Source: Flavobacterium fluvii
Lineage (GTDB): Bacteria > Bacteroidota > Bacteroidia > Flavobacteriales > Flavobacteriaceae
Length of the DNA: 64,000 nt
Assembly (NCBI RefSeq): GCF_900129545.1
Contig: NZ_FQWB01000001.1
Span: forward strand, 620,001-684,000
Direction: 5' to 3'
Part shown: one piece after another, positions 24,889-35,000 of the stretch
Layout of the letters: every line of letters begins with the position of its first letter
Position numbering within the stretch: the first letter of the stretch is position 1
Notes under the pieces: generated by a model
Told to the model about the DNA's origin: nothing
The model's input: the letters and a program-made list of their open reading frames with translations, nothing else
The model's database searches: none
Position numbers and translations under genes: made by a program

Positions 24889-25621
24889 AATTCTAAAATT
24901 TGAAAGTTGTCAACATATATTAAAAACAACAAAAAGAAAAAGGAATTTAAATTAAATTTTTTATGGTTATTATAGCGTGTTAATAGTTGGAATAACTTTA
25001 ATTTTAAAAGGATGATTTTGTGGTTAAGCTTTTTTATAATGATTTATTAACATTGTTATAACAAACTAAATCATTCATTTTAAAGTGATTTTAAAATACT
25101 GTCAACAGTTGTTGACAATTCAAAAAACAGGAATTTTGTAAATAAGTTGACTCTTGATTTTTGTTAACAAAACTATTTTTTCTATCAATAACTTTTCTAA
25201 AAATTGACCAAACTAAATTAGGTTTTTTCATCCCGGTTTTGGATTAGGAATTTATTTGACACGAACAAGAAATAGTTCTAATTTTCTATCCAAAGTTGTT
25301 AACACTTTATGTTAATTTAAGGTTAACTGATTATCAAGCGTTTAGAAAACACTGTTAACACTGGACTATTTTAACATATTAATTGTATAAAAAACAACGT
25401 TTTTTCTGGATTTATGTAAATAACATTCTCTTTAAAATGCAGTATAGTAGTACCATGAATGTTATATATTTAATTGGATATATTTAAAAAGTACGCAATT
25501 CTTTCAGTAAATTTGCAGTTCGAAATTTAATGCATAAATAAGCATTACCTAAAATTGGTCGAAATACCAACAAAGATATGCTAATTCCATATGACCTATA
25601 AAAATAAATAAATATCTACTT
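24889..25621. other. Candidate replication origin region (AT-rich gap)
   Basis: 733 bases without a plausible gene. It holds six TGTYAACA motifs in either orientation (24908, 25100, 25110 reversed, 25162, 25297, 25353), including the inverted pair at 25100-25117, plus related gttaact and attaaca forms. It is very AT-rich. It is the point where gene direction changes from mostly minus to mostly plus, and lies 16-18 kb from four parS-like sites. No exact TTATCCACA box was found, and dnaA is not in the window. The identification is inference. Confidence 0.5.
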
Positions 25622-26050
25622 ATGAAAATCTCCATCGGAAACGATCACGCAGGACCAGAATATAAAAAAGCCATTGTTAAATATTTAAAATCAAAAGGAT
25701 ATGAAGTAACTAATTACGGATCCGATTCAGACGCTTCTGTCGATTATCCTGATTTTGGTCATCCGGTTGCTTTTGATGTAGCTGAAGGAAAAGTTGATTT
25801 TGGAATCGTGATTTGTGGTTCAGGAAACGGTATTGCCATGACGGTAAACAAGCATCCAAAAGTAAGAGCAGGTTTGTGTTGGATAAAAGAAATTGCTTAC
25901 TTGACCCGTTTGCACAACAATGCCAATATTCTTTGTATTCCAGCTCGTTATACTTCTATTCAACAAGCTATAGAAATTGTGGAAACCTTTTTGACTACCG
26001 AATTCGAAGGCGGAAGACATCAAAATAGAGTGGATAAAATAAGCTGTTAA
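25622..26050 (+). CDS. rpiB: Ribose-5-phosphate isomerase B
   Basis: 142 residues. Signatures are GNDHAGPEYK (about 6-15), the active-site segment ICGSGNGIAM (about 65-74, with the catalytic Cys), and NILCIPAR (about 97-104), in the order of the RpiB/LacAB family. The enzyme interconverts ribose-5-P and ribulose-5-P. The frame is open into the CDF gene apart from the stop codon, see there. Confidence 0.95.
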   Translation: MKISIGNDHAGPEYKKAIVKYLKSKGYEVTNYGSDSDASVDYPDFGHPVAFDVAEGKVDFGIVICGSGNGIAMTVNKHPKVRAGLCWIKEIAYLTRLHNNANILCIPARYTSIQQAIEIVETFLTTEFEGGRHQNRVDKISC

Positions 26051-26056
26051 ACTATT

Positions 26057-26977
26057 TTGGAAAACCATCACAATCATAACCACGGTCACCACCATCATCA
26101 GGTAGAAGGTAAAAACCTGTTGTTTTCGATTGTTTTGAATATTGTCATTACGGTGGCGCAAGTCATCGGTGGAATTCTTTCGGGAAGTTTGGCTTTGATA
26201 TCTGATGCGTTGCATAATTTCTCCGATGTCCTTTCTTTGGTTTTTAGTTATGTAGCCCATAAATTATCCAGAAAAAAAGCTTCGGTAAACCAGACTTTTG
26301 GTTACAAAAGAGCCGAATTGATTGCGGCTTTTGTCAATGCAATGACTTTAATAGTAGTCGCTTTGTTTTTGGTTTTTGAAGCAACCGAGCGTTTTTTCCA
26401 TCCGCAAATAATTGAATTCGGATTGGTAATTTGGCTTTCCATTTTAGGAATTGCAATGAATGGTTTGTCGGTACTATTGTTGAAAAACGATGCCGATAAA
26501 AACCTGAACATGAAATCGGCTTATTTGCATTTGTTCACTGATATGCTGGCTTCGGTTGCGGTTTTGATTGGCGGATTGTTGATGAAATATTTCCAGTGGT
26601 TTTGGGTCGATAGTGTATTGACGTTGGTTATTGCTATTTATTTGATAATTGTTGGTTTTGATTTGCTTAAAAAATCGACTCAAATGCTGATGCTTTTTAC
26701 GCCAAGTCATCTTGACATCAATGATATTATTAGTGAAGTGCATAAAATTTCGGGTGTTAATAAATTGCACCACATTCATGTTTGGTATCTCAACGAAGAA
26801 GAATTGCATCTCGAAGCCCATTTGGATTGTTCCGAAGACATAAAAATGTCAGAGTTTAATGTTCTTTTGGATAAAGTGGAGCAGGTTTTGTTAGAAAAAT
26901 TCCATATCAATCACATTAATATTCAACCTGAATATAAAAAAGAAGAAGATTCCAAGGACTTTATAGTTCAGGATTAG
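26057..26977 (+). CDS. Cation diffusion facilitator (Zn/Co/Cd efflux)
   Basis: 306 residues. The start is TTG at 26057: no in-frame ATG exists between the rpiB stop (26048-26050) and the body, and the His-rich N-terminus (ENHHNHNHGHHHH) belongs to the family. Six hydrophobic segments follow; metal-site motifs are DALHNFSD in TM2 and HLFTDML in TM5. The C-terminal cytoplasmic domain reads HHIHVWYLNEEELHLEAH. It resembles CzcD/ZitB zinc exporters. It lies six bases after rpiB in the same frame, so the two are probably co-transcribed. Confidence 0.9.
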   Translation: MENHHNHNHGHHHHQVEGKNLLFSIVLNIVITVAQVIGGILSGSLALISDALHNFSDVLSLVFSYVAHKLSRKKASVNQTFGYKRAELIAAFVNAMTLIVVALFLVFEATERFFHPQIIEFGLVIWLSILGIAMNGLSVLLLKNDADKNLNMKSAYLHLFTDMLASVAVLIGGLLMKYFQWFWVDSVLTLVIAIYLIIVGFDLLKKSTQMLMLFTPSHLDINDIISEVHKISGVNKLHHIHVWYLNEEELHLEAHLDCSEDIKMSEFNVLLDKVEQVLLEKFHINHINIQPEYKKEEDSKDFIVQD

Positions 26978-26984
26978 ATTTTCT

Positions 26985-27007
26985 GAAAAAACCGGGTGCT
27001 TCGCACC
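26985..27007 (-). terminator. Terminator between the CDF and DUF1294 genes
   Basis: On the minus strand ggtgcgaagcacc forms a tight hairpin and is followed by CGGTTTTTTC. It would end transcription of the DUF1294 gene. Confidence 0.6.
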
Positions 27008-27058
27008 AAAAATAATTAAAGCCAGGCCAAAAAACGGGGATTTTTTTAAGAATGATAT

Positions 27059-27322
27059 TCAATGGTTGAAATAAAACCAAATAATCAAAAGTTGTACAAT
27101 TACAATCAGCCAAAATTTTAAAAGATAACTTTTTTTAGCCGTTTTATGTCTGAAAGCAAGCATTCCTAATACAGAACCAACAGTTCCTCCCAAAAAAACA
27201 CAGCCTAAAAGTGTCCGTTCCGAAATTCTTTGTTTTTGAGTTTTTGCCAAATGTTTGTCATAAGCCATTAGCATAAAAGTGATTCCATTCAAAATCAAAA
27301 AATAGCAGAATAAAATATCCAT
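27059..27322 (-). CDS. DUF1294 membrane protein
   Basis: 87 residues with three hydrophobic segments (about 1-18, 37-57, 66-84). The loop AYDKHLAKTQKQRISERTLL and the end LAFRHKTAKKSYL are the DUF1294 signatures. No function is known. Convergent with the CDF gene. Confidence 0.85.
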   Translation of the reverse strand: MDILFCYFLILNGITFMLMAYDKHLAKTQKQRISERTLLGCVFLGGTVGSVLGMLAFRHKTAKKSYLLKFWLIVIVQLLIIWFYFNH

Positions 27323-27377
27323 TTAACTAAAATTAAGTTTCAAAGATATTATTTTAGCTGTCCGAAAAAATCAAAAA

Positions 27378-29501
27378 ATGACTAACATACAATTCATAGC
27401 CAAGTCTGTTCAGACTGCAGCCATAAATATTCAAAACACGGTTCAATTATTAGAAGAAGACTGCACAATTCCGTTTATTTCTCGTTATCGAAAAGACAAA
27501 ACTGGAAATTTAGATGAGGTTTTGATTGAACAAATTGCCAAACTTCAAAAGGATTATGAAGTCATAGTTAAGCGAAAAGAAGCGATTTTAAAATCGATCG
27601 AAGAGCAAAATGCATTGACACCAGAATTGGATAAAAAAATCCAGCAAAGTTTCGATTTACAGGAATTGGAGGATTTCTATTTACCGTTTAAAAAGAAGAA
27701 AAAAACCAAAGCCGATGTCGCCCGTGAAAATGGATTGGAACCATTAGCCAAAATTATAATGGCGCAAAACAATGATGATGTTGATTTTCTGGCGACGAAA
27801 TATTTGAATGACAATGTGATTAATGAAGATGCAGCTTTGCAAGGCGCACGCGATATTATTGCCGAATGGATTAACGAAAATATCTATGTTCGTAAACAAT
27901 TGCGTCGTTTGTATGAACGGAAAGCAACTATCACAACTAAGGTAGTTAAAACCAAAAAAGACGAACAAGATGCTCAAAAATTCAATCAGTATTTTGATTG
28001 GTCAGAACCATTAACAAAAGCGCCTTCACATAGATTACTGGCGATGCTTCGTGCAGAAAATGAAGGTTTTATCAAGTTTAAAGTAGAAGTTGATATCGAC
28101 GAAGCCTATGATATTATTGACGAATTGGTTTTAAAAGGTCAAAATCCAAGTACGCCACACGTACAATTAGCGATTGAAGACAGCTATAAGCGATTATTGA
28201 ATCCAGCGATTTCAAATGAAGCTTTGCAGGAAGCCAAAGCCAAGGCTGATGCCAATTCTATTCAGGTTTTTGCGAACAATTTGGGACAATTGTTGTTGGC
28301 ACCGCCTTTGGGCGAAAAACGAATTTTGGCAATTGATCCAGGATTTCGTTCGGGTTGTAAAGTAGTTTGTCTGGACGAAAAAGGGGATTTGTTGTATAAC
28401 GAAACGATTTATCCCCACGCGCCACAAAACGAGGAAGCGATGGCAATGAAAAAAATCCGTTCGATGGTGAATTCGTATAAAATTGATGCCATTTCTATAG
28501 GAAACAGAACGGCTTCGAGAGAAACGGAATTCTTTATCAAGAAAATAGCATTCGATAAACCGGTTCAGGTTTTCATCGTTTCGGAGGCTGGTGCTTCGGT
28601 TTATTCGGCTTCGAAAATTGCTAGAGAAGAATTTCCCAATTACGACGTGACGGTTCGTGGCTCGGTTTCTATCGGGCGAAGACTTTCTGATCCCTTGGCC
28701 GAATTGGTGAAAATTGATCCGAAAGCCATTGGCGTAGGCCAATATCAACACGATGTGGATCAAACCAAACTCAAGGAAGAATTGGACAATACCGTAATTC
28801 GTTGCGTGAATTCGGTCGGGATAAACATCAATACGGCGAGCAAGCATTTGTTGGGTTACGTGAGTGGAATAGGAGAGAAGCTGGCTGAAAACATTGTACA
28901 ATACCGTTCGGAAAATGGCCCTTTTGAAGACAGGAAACAATTGAAAAAAGTGCCTCGTCTGGGCGAGAAAGCCTATCAGCAAGGTGTAGCTTTTATCCGA
29001 ATTTCGAATGCTAAAAATCCGTTGGATAATTCTGCCGTACATCCCGAAGCGTATGGAATTGTAGAAAAAATGGCAAAAGATTTAAAATTGTCGGTAAATG
29101 ATTTGATTGCCAATAAAGAGAAAACAGCTTTGATTAAGGCCGAAAATTATATCACTCCGGAAATCGGTTTATTAACCCTAAAAGACATCATCAAAGAGCT
29201 TGAAAAACCAGGATTAGATCCAAGAAAATCAGCTAAAGTTTTTGAATTTGACCCGAATGTAAAAACGATTAAAGACTTGAAAACTGGAATGATTCTGCCA
29301 GGAATTGTCAATAACATTACTAATTTTGGTTGCTTTGTAGATATTGGTTTAAAGGAAAGCGGTTTGGTTCACATTTCCCAACTCAAAGCGGGTTTTGTGA
29401 GTGACGTCAACGAAGTAGTAAAACTACACCAACACGTTGAGGTAAAAGTCACTGAGGTCGATGAAGATAGAAAACGAATTCAGTTGTCGATGATTTTATA
29501 A
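27378..29501 (+). CDS. tex: RNA-binding transcription accessory protein Tex
   Basis: 707 residues, slightly shorter than the usual 770. The N-terminal HTH region (to about 190), the YqgF-like core (ILAIDPGFRSGCKVVCLD, about 314-331), the helix-hairpin-helix segment (GIGEKLAENIVQYRSENGPF, about 498-517) and the C-terminal S1 domain (GMILPGIVNNITNFGCFVDI, about 636-655) appear in family order. Tex binds nucleic acid and affects transcription and stress survival in several species. Single gene. Confidence 0.94.
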   Translation: MTNIQFIAKSVQTAAINIQNTVQLLEEDCTIPFISRYRKDKTGNLDEVLIEQIAKLQKDYEVIVKRKEAILKSIEEQNALTPELDKKIQQSFDLQELEDFYLPFKKKKKTKADVARENGLEPLAKIIMAQNNDDVDFLATKYLNDNVINEDAALQGARDIIAEWINENIYVRKQLRRLYERKATITTKVVKTKKDEQDAQKFNQYFDWSEPLTKAPSHRLLAMLRAENEGFIKFKVEVDIDEAYDIIDELVLKGQNPSTPHVQLAIEDSYKRLLNPAISNEALQEAKAKADANSIQVFANNLGQLLLAPPLGEKRILAIDPGFRSGCKVVCLDEKGDLLYNETIYPHAPQNEEAMAMKKIRSMVNSYKIDAISIGNRTASRETEFFIKKIAFDKPVQVFIVSEAGASVYSASKIAREEFPNYDVTVRGSVSIGRRLSDPLAELVKIDPKAIGVGQYQHDVDQTKLKEELDNTVIRCVNSVGININTASKHLLGYVSGIGEKLAENIVQYRSENGPFEDRKQLKKVPRLGEKAYQQGVAFIRISNAKNPLDNSAVHPEAYGIVEKMAKDLKLSVNDLIANKEKTALIKAENYITPEIGLLTLKDIIKELEKPGLDPRKSAKVFEFDPNVKTIKDLKTGMILPGIVNNITNFGCFVDIGLKESGLVHISQLKAGFVSDVNEVVKLHQHVEVKVTEVDEDRKRIQLSMIL

Positions 29502-29520
29502 AAAATCACCAAAAATAAAA

Positions 29521-29560
29521 ACCCAAATTGCAATTTTCGAATTGTAATTTGGGTTTTTTA
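29521..29560. terminator. Terminator between tex and tatA
   Basis: Long hairpin with arms acccaaattgcaatt and aattgtaatttgggt (one mismatch) then T6, usable on both strands by the convergent genes. Confidence 0.85.
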
Positions 29561-29582
29561 AAATTTTGAAATCTCAAGAAAT

Positions 29583-29783
29583 CTATTCTTTTGTTTCTTC
29601 TTCTTTTTTATCGGCTGCTGGTTTGTCATCTTTAGCGGCATTTTTGAATTCTTTAACTCCACTACCTAGACCTCTCATTAATTCTGGAATTTTTTTACCT
29701 CCAAAAAGTAATAAAATAGCTATACCAATAAATATCCATTCAGAACCTCCAGGCATTGACAAAAAAATAATTAGATAATTCAT
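29583..29783 (-). CDS. tatA: Twin-arginine translocase subunit TatA/TatE
   Basis: 66 residues: a short periplasmic start, one transmembrane helix ([13 protein letters not shown]), the FGGKKIPEL hinge, an amphipathic helix ([16 protein letters not shown]) and a charged tail. This is the TatA plan. It forms the pore for folded proteins with twin-arginine signals. A possible substrate with an SRRNFFKFLGL signal is at 49392. tatC is not in the window. Confidence 0.92.
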   Translation of the reverse strand: MNYLIIFLSMPGGSEWIFIGIAILLLFGGKKIPELMRGLGSGVKEFKNAAKDDKPAADKKEEETKE

Positions 29784-29819
29784 TTTATATATTTTAAAAT
29801 TAATTCATAATTTACGGCA

Positions 29820-29827
29820 CAAAGGTA
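29820..29827 (-). promoter_or_regulatory. Candidate -7 box of tatA
   Basis: Minus strand reads TACCTTTG, about 37 bases before the tatA start. Confidence 0.4.
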
Positions 29828-29960
29828 TATAGAATTAGTTAATATGAAATCATTTGAAGTTAATTATTTAGCTTTAATAGAGTTAAAACTTTCGTAAAAT
29901 AAATGAATCCTCAGGAAAACTAACGATTAAAATGGCTAGTAATATCAAGGCATTAATTAT

Positions 29961-29968
29961 TATATTTG
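29961..29968 (+). promoter_or_regulatory. Candidate -7 box of the 29986 gene
   Basis: TATATTTG 17 bases before the start codon; no clear TTG partner. Confidence 0.4.
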
Positions 29969-29985
29969 TAACATAAACGCAAAAT

Positions 29986-30489
29986 ATGTCTGAAAAGAGG
30001 CTTAAAAGAAAAATACTTCATAAAAAATTGTTCACAAAAAACCGATTGGTTATTTTGAACGAGGATACTTTTGAAGAAATTTTTTCCTTTAAATTGAATC
30101 TAATGAATGTTTTTGTGGTAGCCACTTCGGGAGCGATTTTATTGATTTTTTTTACCACCGTAATTATTGCCTTCACTCCTTTGCGAGAGTATATTCCGGG
30201 ATATTCTTCTTCTAAATTAAAAAAGGACGCCACTGAATTGGCCTTGAAATCGGATTCGTTGACCTTGGCTTTGAAGAAAAACGAAGCCTACATCAAATCC
30301 ATCCAAAAAGTATTGACTGGTCAATTGGAATATGCCAAATTCAACAAAGATTCCATATTGGCCGCGAGCGAAGAAACGCCTTCTAAATTTGATTTATCCG
30401 CTTCGGAAGAAGAGTTGGAATTAAGAAAAGAGGTAGCCAAAGAAGAAAAAAATTCCCAATCCAACGCATCAAAAGCGAAAAAAAAATAA
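29986..30489 (+). CDS. Single-pass membrane protein of unknown function
   Basis: 167 residues. A basic N-terminus (SEKRLKRKILHKKLF) and EDTFEEIFSFKLNLMNVFV lead to one transmembrane helix (about 39-65), then FTPLREYIPGYSS and a coiled-coil tail. The first 80 residues look like the N-terminal part of the M23-peptidase proteins of Flavobacteriia, here without any peptidase domain. It ends 10 bases before the GH3 gene and is likely co-transcribed with it. I do not assign a function. Confidence 0.7.
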   Translation: MSEKRLKRKILHKKLFTKNRLVILNEDTFEEIFSFKLNLMNVFVVATSGAILLIFFTTVIIAFTPLREYIPGYSSSKLKKDATELALKSDSLTLALKKNEAYIKSIQKVLTGQLEYAKFNKDSILAASEETPSKFDLSASEEELELRKEVAKEEKNSQSNASKAKKK

Positions 30490-30499
30490 AACTTTCACA

Positions 30500-31981
30500 A
30501 TGTCTTTAAAACCTTTTTTTGCTAAACTTTTTGCCCACAAAATCTACCGAAAAACACAGCTTTGGGCAACAAATCCAGTTGCAACGCAGCAGCGAGTTTT
30601 CGAGGATTTAATTCATCAAGCTAAAAACACCCAATTTGGGGAGGATCATCATTTCGACCAAATTAAAAAGACGGAAGATTTTGCCAAAGCAGTTCCTGTT
30701 CGGGATTACGAAGGTTTGAAATCCTATGTGGACAAGGTGGTGAAAGGAGAGGAAAATGTGCTCTGGAAAGGCAAACCGCTTTATTTTGCCAAAACTTCGG
30801 GAACGACTTCAGGAGCCAAATACATTCCGCTCACGAAGGAATCGATGCCTTTTCATATTGAAGCGGCACGAAACGCCATTCTGCATTACATTCACGAAAC
30901 AGGAAATGCCGATTTTGTCGATGGGAAAATGATTTTTCTGCAAGGAAGTCCTATTTTGGAAGAAAAAAACGGAGTGAAACTGGGAAGATTGTCTGGAATT
31001 GTAGCACATTTTGTTCCGAAATATTTGCAAAAAAACCGAATGCCTTCCTGGGAAACCAATTGCATTGAAGACTGGGAAACCAAAGTAAATGCGATTGTCG
31101 AAGAAACTTTCGACCAGAATATGACCGTGATTTCCGGAATTCCATCTTGGGTGCAAATGTATTTTGAAAAATTGCAACAAAAAGGAGGCAGGCCTGTGGG
31201 CGAAATTTTCAAAAACTTCAATTTGTTCATTTATGGCGGCGTCAATTATGAACCTTATCGAGCCAAATTTGAAAATCTGATTGGAAGAAAAGTGGACAGT
31301 ATCGAATTATTTCCCGCTTCGGAAGGGTTTTTTGCCTACCAAGATTCCCAAAAAGAAAAAGGAATGTTGCTGTTGTTGAACTCCGGAATTTTCTATGAAT
31401 TCATCAAAAGCGACGAATTTTATACTGAAAATCCAAAAAGGCACACCATTGGCGAAGTCGAGTTGGACGTGAATTATGTGTTAATTATTTCTACCAATGC
31501 GGGACTTTGGGGTTACAACATTGGCGACACTGTCCAGTTTACGAGTTTGAAACCGTACCGCGTAATTGTGTCGGGAAGAATCAAGCATTATATTTCGGCT
31601 TTTGGCGAACACGTCATCGGAAAGGAAGTCGAAAGTGCTTTGCAGGAAGCTATAATCGGAACGGAGATTCGCATCAACGAATTCACTGTTGCGCCACAAA
31701 TTACGCCAAAAGAAGGCTTGCCGTATCACGAATGGTTTATCGAATTTGAGAACGAACCTGAAAACTTCGATGCTTTTGCAGAAGCGTTGGACAATGCGAT
31801 GCGCAAACAAAATATCTATTACGATGATTTGATTGTGGGCCATGTGTTGCGAAAAGTGGTAATCACGAAAGTGGCCAAAAACGGTTTTCAAGATTACATG
31901 AAATCCATTGGAAAACTGGGCGGACAAAACAAAATTCCAAGATTGAGCAATGATAGAAAAATTGTCGATTTTTTTATTTAA
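30500..31981 (+). CDS. GH3 auxin-responsive promoter family protein
   Basis: 493 residues. The family signatures are the adenylate-forming loop KTSGTTSGAKYIPLT (about 96-110) and the later FPASEGFFAYQDS and YALL-type motifs (GEHVIGKEVESAL, about 371-383). In plants GH3 enzymes join amino acids to jasmonate or auxin through an acyl-adenylate; bacterial members are uncharacterised. The gene probably shares a transcript with the small membrane protein before it. Confidence 0.85.
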   Translation: MSLKPFFAKLFAHKIYRKTQLWATNPVATQQRVFEDLIHQAKNTQFGEDHHFDQIKKTEDFAKAVPVRDYEGLKSYVDKVVKGEENVLWKGKPLYFAKTSGTTSGAKYIPLTKESMPFHIEAARNAILHYIHETGNADFVDGKMIFLQGSPILEEKNGVKLGRLSGIVAHFVPKYLQKNRMPSWETNCIEDWETKVNAIVEETFDQNMTVISGIPSWVQMYFEKLQQKGGRPVGEIFKNFNLFIYGGVNYEPYRAKFENLIGRKVDSIELFPASEGFFAYQDSQKEKGMLLLLNSGIFYEFIKSDEFYTENPKRHTIGEVELDVNYVLIISTNAGLWGYNIGDTVQFTSLKPYRVIVSGRIKHYISAFGEHVIGKEVESALQEAIIGTEIRINEFTVAPQITPKEGLPYHEWFIEFENEPENFDAFAEALDNAMRKQNIYYDDLIVGHVLRKVVITKVAKNGFQDYMKSIGKLGGQNKIPRLSNDRKIVDFFI

Positions 31982-32032
31982 AATGAGAGAGTGAAATAAT
32001 CATAAATAATAGCTTTTTACATTTCAAAAAAT

Positions 32033-32040
32033 TATTTTTG
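32033..32040 (+). promoter_or_regulatory. Candidate -7 box of the methylase-nuclease pair
   Basis: TATTTTTG ends four bases before the ATG at 32045, which implies a leaderless or near-leaderless mRNA. No TTG at the expected distance. Confidence 0.35.
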
Positions 32041-32044
32041 TTAC

Positions 32045-35000
32045 ATGGAAAAAATTCAAGAGAATGAATTGTTAATTGAAGTACTAAAAAAATTAGATTT
32101 TTTTAGTACTGATTCTTCTATTGAAAATGATTTTCCTGAAATAGTTTTCGCCAAAAATCCCCCTTTAAATCTTCATCCTAAACATTATATTGCATTAGAG
32201 TTTGCAGAAATTCTTGAAGCTGATGCTGTGTATTTTAAATATTACGATGACAATCGTTTTTGTGTTCCGCAGGTTTATTTTTATGATAATTCCTCAGGGA
32301 TTTATGATAAAAATAAAATAGCCGAAATTCATAGAAATGTTTATAGTAGTTGTCAAGTAAATATCATTTGTTTTATTGAAAAAACGACTCTTTCTTTATT
32401 TGATACTAGGCAACCTATCAAAATTAAATCATTAAAATCTAAATCAAATGAATTATTTAGTAATGAAGAGTCTATTAGTAATGAAGATTGTATAATCGAA
32501 AAAGAATTTGAATTATCTGATTTAGTACCACTAAAAAAGTTTTTCTCTGCTAAAAAGTTAAACACTAATTTATTTTGGGAAACTGATGAAGCAGCAAAAC
32601 ATTTTTCAAATAATACATCTGCATATGGAGAACTAGTTAAAGCACTAAATCTAATTAGAAAAAGTTTTATTGAGATTTTTAAAGGATTTGAAATTTTTAA
32701 AGAAAATTTAGATGATGCTGAAAGTTTAGCACAAGAAATTCTTTTTAAATGTATACTAATTAAATACTTGGAAGAAAATGGTAAAACTTTTGCCGAAGAG
32801 TTTTATAAGGAAAAGAAACTAAAATATTCAAGTCTATATGACTTTCTTTATAATAATAATTTTATTGAATTATTAGAAAAATTTGAAAATCATTTTAATG
32901 GAAATGTTTTTGATTTAAATGAAGATAAAAAAGAACTAATTAAGAAAATAAATCTTTCTAGCCTTGCAGAATGTTTAGAAGGAAAATTAGGAAGCAATAA
33001 AACATTGTATTTATGGAAAATGTATTCATTCAAATACATTCCTATTGAATTAATCAGCAATTTTTATGAAGAATTTATACCTAAAATAGACAAAAAGATA
33101 AAGGGCACGGTTTATACTCCAAGTTTTTTAGTGAATTTTTTAATTGATGAATGTTTACCAATATCCAATAAAAAGAATGATTTAAATTACAATGTCAAAC
33201 TTGCAGATGTAAGTTGTGGTAGTGGAATTTTTATCACTTCTGCTTTTAAAAGATTAGTTCAAAGATGGCGAGTTGCAAAAATGGAAAATGGAATTTTGGC
33301 AATTCCTAAATTAGAAATTGTTCAAAATATACTAACAAATAATATTTTTGGCGTAGATATTCATCCTACATCTGTAAAATTATCAAAATTCAGCTTACTT
33401 TTAGCAATGTGTCAAATGTTGCCAAATGAAGAAATATGGTACAAATGGACAAATGAAAAAGTTTTTAAAGACACTAAAAGAAAAGTTTTTATAAATCTAA
33501 ATAATAATGTTTTCAAAGAAGACTTTTTTGATTTTCTAACAAAAGAAGAGTATCACAAATTTCATAATAGTTTTGATTTGATTATTGGAAACCCACCATT
33601 CAAATTAATAGGAAAAATAGAATATTTAAAACATATTAATAAGTTAAAAACAGTTGGGTTTGAATTTAAGGTTGAAGTTCCTCGCTATCAATTAGCTTTA
33701 ATGTTTTTAGAGGCAAGTGGAATTCTATTAAAAGAGAAAGCTGATTTATGTTTTATTCAAAAATCAACTTCTTTGATTCATAATAAAAAAGAAAATTCTC
33801 AAAATTACAAAAGCCATTTTTTTAATCAATTTTATGTTCACCAAATAATTGATTTTACTTTACTAAAAGATGTTTTATTTGAAAAAGCTTTGGTTGAAAC
33901 TTGTGCAATTTTTTACAAAAAGGAAAAAAAACAAGATTATTCAACCTTACATATAGTTTCCAAGTTATTAAAAAACACAAAAGATGGAATATCTTTCGAA
34001 TTTGATTACTATGATTTTTTTGAGATTCCCAAAGAAAGTGTTTGTAATGAAAAAAATATTTGGAGAATAAATCTACTTGGAAGTAATAGATTAAATCACT
34101 TAATAAATAAATTAGAGCAAAAGACTTCGACTCAAACAAATTTGGAAGATTATTTATATAATATTTTAAAATTCCCAAAAAAAAGATATGCCGAAGGATA
34201 TATGGTTAAAAATAATGTTACAAAAAATCCTAAAAAAGCAGATTATTTAAATGGTAAATTTGGAATAACTGCAAATAATATAGATCATAATAGTTTCACA
34301 AAAGAAATGATTGATAAAGATATAGAATTTCATAGGATTGTTACAAAAGAATTATTTACAGCACCCCAAATATTAATTAAAGAATCTATAGAGGATAATA
34401 ATATTCCAATTCATATGATGTATGAAGACACTCCATTTGATTCAAGAATAATTGGAATAAGTGCTGATCAGGATTATATCAACTATTTAGAAATCTTATA
34501 TGAAACTCTTATTAAAAATCAAAGGGTTTATTGTTTACAATCAATATCAACAAGTTCTCAATTTTATTTTAGAGGAAATACAGCTATTCAAAAACAAGAT
34601 ATTGATAATTGGGCAATTCCATTAAATGGAACAGAAATTAAATTATCTTTTGCTGAAAAGATAATTATGAATGATGTTTTAGACTTTACATATCCATCTT
34701 GGCAACTTGGTGAAGATGCTAAAACAAATAAAATAATTTCGAAAAAAGAGGAAAATAAAATATTATATGACTTCGCAGACATCTTCAACCAATCATTCAA
34801 TTCTATTTATAAAAAAGAAAATAAAGAACAGCGATTAAGAAAACTGTGTATTGGCAATGATTTTTACGCCTTAGAATTTTATTATAGTAACGAAAATCAT
34901 GAAACGAAAATTATTGAAAATGCTGATTTTCAAATAGAAGAAATTATTAAAAATAACGTCTCTAGAAATGCAGTAGTAAATAGAGTATTAAAAATTTATG

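Noticed and set aside
24889..25621. An RNA gene or small protein gene in the gap before rpiB
   Set aside because: No tRNA-like fold, no long stable hairpin and no sizeable open frame with plausible composition was seen.
28212..29042. Minus-strand open frame of 276 codons opposite tex
   Set aside because: Antisense shadow of the well-supported tex gene; residues rich in Arg/His/Phe as expected for such shadows.
32045..33060. N-terminal nuclease domain in the large methylase (type IIG, single chain)
   Set aside because: No convincing PD-(D/E)XK motif could be placed in the first 340 residues, and a separate candidate nuclease follows.
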